From contig JAKSOU010000015.1 in the NCBI GenBank assembly GCA_024405435.1, positions 1-48,842 of the forward strand: a DNA stretch of 48,842 bases, in the 5' to 3' direction. The notes under the pieces are model-generated. The model saw only the letters and a list, made by a program, of their open reading frames with translations. It ran no database searches and was not told the DNA's origin. This DNA comes from Akkermansia sp. Lineage in GTDB: Bacteria; Verrucomicrobiota; Verrucomicrobiia; Verrucomicrobiales; Akkermansiaceae. Both the position numbers and the translations under genes were made by a program. This document shows, piece by piece, positions 47,294 through 48,842 of this stretch. The stretch's first letter is position 1; every line of letters begins with the position of its first letter.

Positions 47294-48842
47294 CTACTTT
47301 CCCTTCCCTTCCAACCAGTTGATGAATTCCTGGGAGGCGCGGGGCTTGCCGTTGACGCTTTCCTTGGCCCAGGGCTTGAGGGGCGCGAGCTTGGCGGGTT
47401 TCTTGGAGGGCTTGGCGCCGTTCTTCATGAGGGCGTCCGCCACCTGAAGAACCTTGTCCTGCCTGCCCGCGTTTTGCGGGAATGCGGAGCGCTCCGCCAG
47501 CGTGTACAGCAGGGGACGCCCGCCGGAATCCATGGCGTCGCCCTTGGCGCCGTGTTGGAGCAGCAGCAGGGCGTGGTCCAACATGTCGTTGTTGATGCAC
47601 CTGGCCAGCACGGAAATCCCGCCGCCGGGCGTCTTGCAGACCGCATTGGCATCCGCGCCGTGCTTGAGGAAGCTCTCCAGCATCTTGAGGTCCTTGTCGG
47701 GCGCGGAGCTTTTCGCGTTGCAGCAGAATGCCACAAAGAGTGGCTCGGCGTTGGCGGCCGCCATGGCGTTCATCTGACCGCCGAGCATCATGCTCTCGTT
47801 GGCGTTGGCGCCGTGGGCGAGCAGCCACTCCACCCTATCCACCTCCTTGTTCTGCGCCATTTGCGCCAGCATGGTCATCATACCCATCACGCAGGGGGCG
47901 TTGATGTCGAGCTTGTCGCCGCACTTCTCCATGATATAGTCGGCGGCCTCGAAGTTGCCGTTGCTGCGGTTGATCACGTTGAACAAATCCTCCGCGGTGA
48001 CCTTGGCGCCGTGGTCCACCAGCAGCTTGATGATGGCGGGCCTGCCGAGGGCGTTGTTGATGGGGCTCTCCTTCACGATGCTTTTCGTCATGGGCTCCTT
48101 GTTGGGGTCGGCCCCCTTCTCCAGCAGGATGCGCACGGTGTCCGCGTTGCCGTGCAGGCAGGCGATGCCGATAACGGGGAACCCGTGCGAATTCATCTCG
48201 TTGGGGTTGGCGCCCTCCTCCAGCAGCACCTGCACCATGGCGGGCTTGCCCTCCATCACCGCATCGAAGAGCGGGGAGGACGCATTCTGCCGGCCGCAGG
48301 GCTGGCGCAGCAGCGCGGGGTTGGCCTTCACCAGGCGGCGCAGCGTCTCGCCGTCGTTCTTCTGGATGGCGGTGGACATGGCGGCCACATCGTCCGCAGA
48401 GACACCGCCGCCCGCGAACAGACCGGGCTTCACCGTGATGGCAAGTTTCACCGCGCCGGCACTCTGGACGAGGAAGTTTCCGGTGCGCTGCTCGAAGGGA
48501 ATCTCGATGACGCCGCCGCCCTTCATGAACTCCTCGCGCTCCCTGGAATCGGGCGGAAGGTACTCGTCCAGAGCCTCGTGCACCATGGCGAGCACGCCCT
48601 GCGCGGCCTCCGACCAGTTGCCCGCCTTGTCCCGGTAGCAGACGAGGTTGACGAATCCCCTGCGCCACTCGCGGACCTTTTCCGGGTTGCCGGCAATGTT
48701 CTGCTGGAAGTTCCTCTCGTATTCGCTGCCGTGCTCGCCAAGGAAGATAACGCGCAGGGAGCACCTGTTGGCATCCGCGTAGGCCAAGGCGGGCCCCAGC
48801 TCGTCGAAGCAGCGCAGCTCGGGCTTCTCATCCGTCTGGATG
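47294..48842 (-). CDS. Ankyrin-repeat protein with a probable thioredoxin-like N-terminus (cut by window edge)
   Basis: The reading frame is open to the right edge, so the N-terminus is missing; a TTG at 48787 is not a convincing start. The first part (LRVIFLGEHGSEYERNFQQN, WRRGFVNLVCYRDKAGN) looks like a degenerate thioredoxin-type domain, a tentative call. From about the middle, ankyrin repeats appear (SPLFDAVMEGKPAMVQVLLE, EGANPNEMNSHGFPVIGIAC, VRILLEKGADPNK). The C-terminus is Lys/Pro-rich. It differs from the ankyrin protein at 17756 in having longer, irregular repeats. Confidence 0.8.
   Translation of the reverse strand, partial: IQTDEKPELRCFDELGPALAYADANRCSLRVIFLGEHGSEYERNFQQNIAGNPEKVREWRRGFVNLVCYRDKAGNWSEAAQGVLAMVHEALDEYLPPDSREREEFMKGGGVIEIPFEQRTGNFLVQSAGAVKLAITVKPGLFAGGGVSADDVAAMSTAIQKNDGETLRRLVKANPALLRQPCGRQNASSPLFDAVMEGKPAMVQVLLEEGANPNEMNSHGFPVIGIACLHGNADTVRILLEKGADPNKEPMTKSIVKESPINNALGRPAIIKLLVDHGAKVTAEDLFNVINRSNGNFEAADYIMEKCGDKLDINAPCVMGMMTMLAQMAQNKEVDRVEWLLAHGANANESMMLGGQMNAMAAANAEPLFVAFCCNAKSSAPDKDLKMLESFLKHGADANAVCKTPGGGISVLARCINNDMLDHALLLLQHGAKGDAMDSGGRPLLYTLAERSAFPQNAGRQDKVLQVADALMKNGAKPSKKPAKLAPLKPWAKESVNGKPRASQEFINWLEGKGK

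Noticed and set aside
1..48842. tRNA, rRNA or riboswitch (for example a TPP switch before thiE)
   Set aside because: No cloverleaf, rRNA segment or THI-box-like sequence was recognised; thiE has only 9 bp upstream.

Overview
The window is a GC-rich bacterial chromosome segment with densely packed genes on both strands. Several traits point to the Verrucomicrobiota or a near relative (inference; no rRNA is present to settle it). One secreted protein ends in a PEP-CTERM sorting signal (VPEP, hydrophobic stretch, RRRRK). There is a GH109-type glycan enzyme and a GH16 glucanase. A family of exported thioredoxin-like proteins has expanded. Start codons lack Shine-Dalgarno sequences, and many promoters have the -10 box about 6 nt from the start codon, which predicts leaderless mRNAs.

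Layout, left to right. 1-2109: a 130-bp tandem duplication, then an AAA ATPase (DUF4143 type) bracketed on both sides by paired ATGAAA-N6-TTTCAT palindromes at identical 34-bp spacing, then a cluster of hairpins. 2110-5693 (minus): an operon of a Fur-like regulator, sufC, sufB and sufD. 5829-8639 (plus): argJ and a secreted zinc metallopeptidase. 8698-10259 (minus): ruvX and manC. 10397-13928: three exported thioredoxin-fold paralogues and a protein with only their C-terminal domain. 14062-21289 (minus): an accessory block with a PLD nuclease, a strikingly AT-rich DUF262/DUF1524 (GmrSD-like) protein, a 16-repeat ankyrin protein, a Sel1-like protein, a small unknown and an XRE-ImmA/IrrE regulator. 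21444-24906: RlpA, a family-4-like uracil-DNA glycosylase, PurN, two dispanin-like membrane proteins and an acetyltransferase. 25039-29163 (plus): GH109, a TolC-like lipoprotein, thiE and thiM. 29264-33164: two more thioredoxin paralogues, a small membrane protein and formate-THF ligase. 33262-36662: GH16 glucanase, PEP-CTERM protein, and a Fic protein with a striking operator. 36780-39070: two tandem cell-wall amidases. 39208-43485: ParA, ComF, Pth, LeuA and a chagasin-type inhibitor. 43482-48842: NagA, DnaB, a third amidase and an ankyrin protein cut by the window edge.

Two patterns cut across the genes. First, a composite intergenic repeat recurs about ten times in both orientations: 7-bp tandem units (ATTTACA/ATTGACR or TAGTACN), a TTTGAAAATT joint, and a GC hairpin such as CGCGCC-tgc-GGCGCG. 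It often touches or supplies a stop codon, and once it appears to supply a promoter. Second, the leaderless promoter architecture (TTGnnn, 16-18 bp, TAnnnT, 6-7 nt, ATG/GTG) recurs at about ten genes. The strongest candidates for undescribed biology are the palindrome-bracketed ATPase, the heptad/hairpin repeat family, and the thioredoxin paralogue family with its shared C-terminal helical domain.
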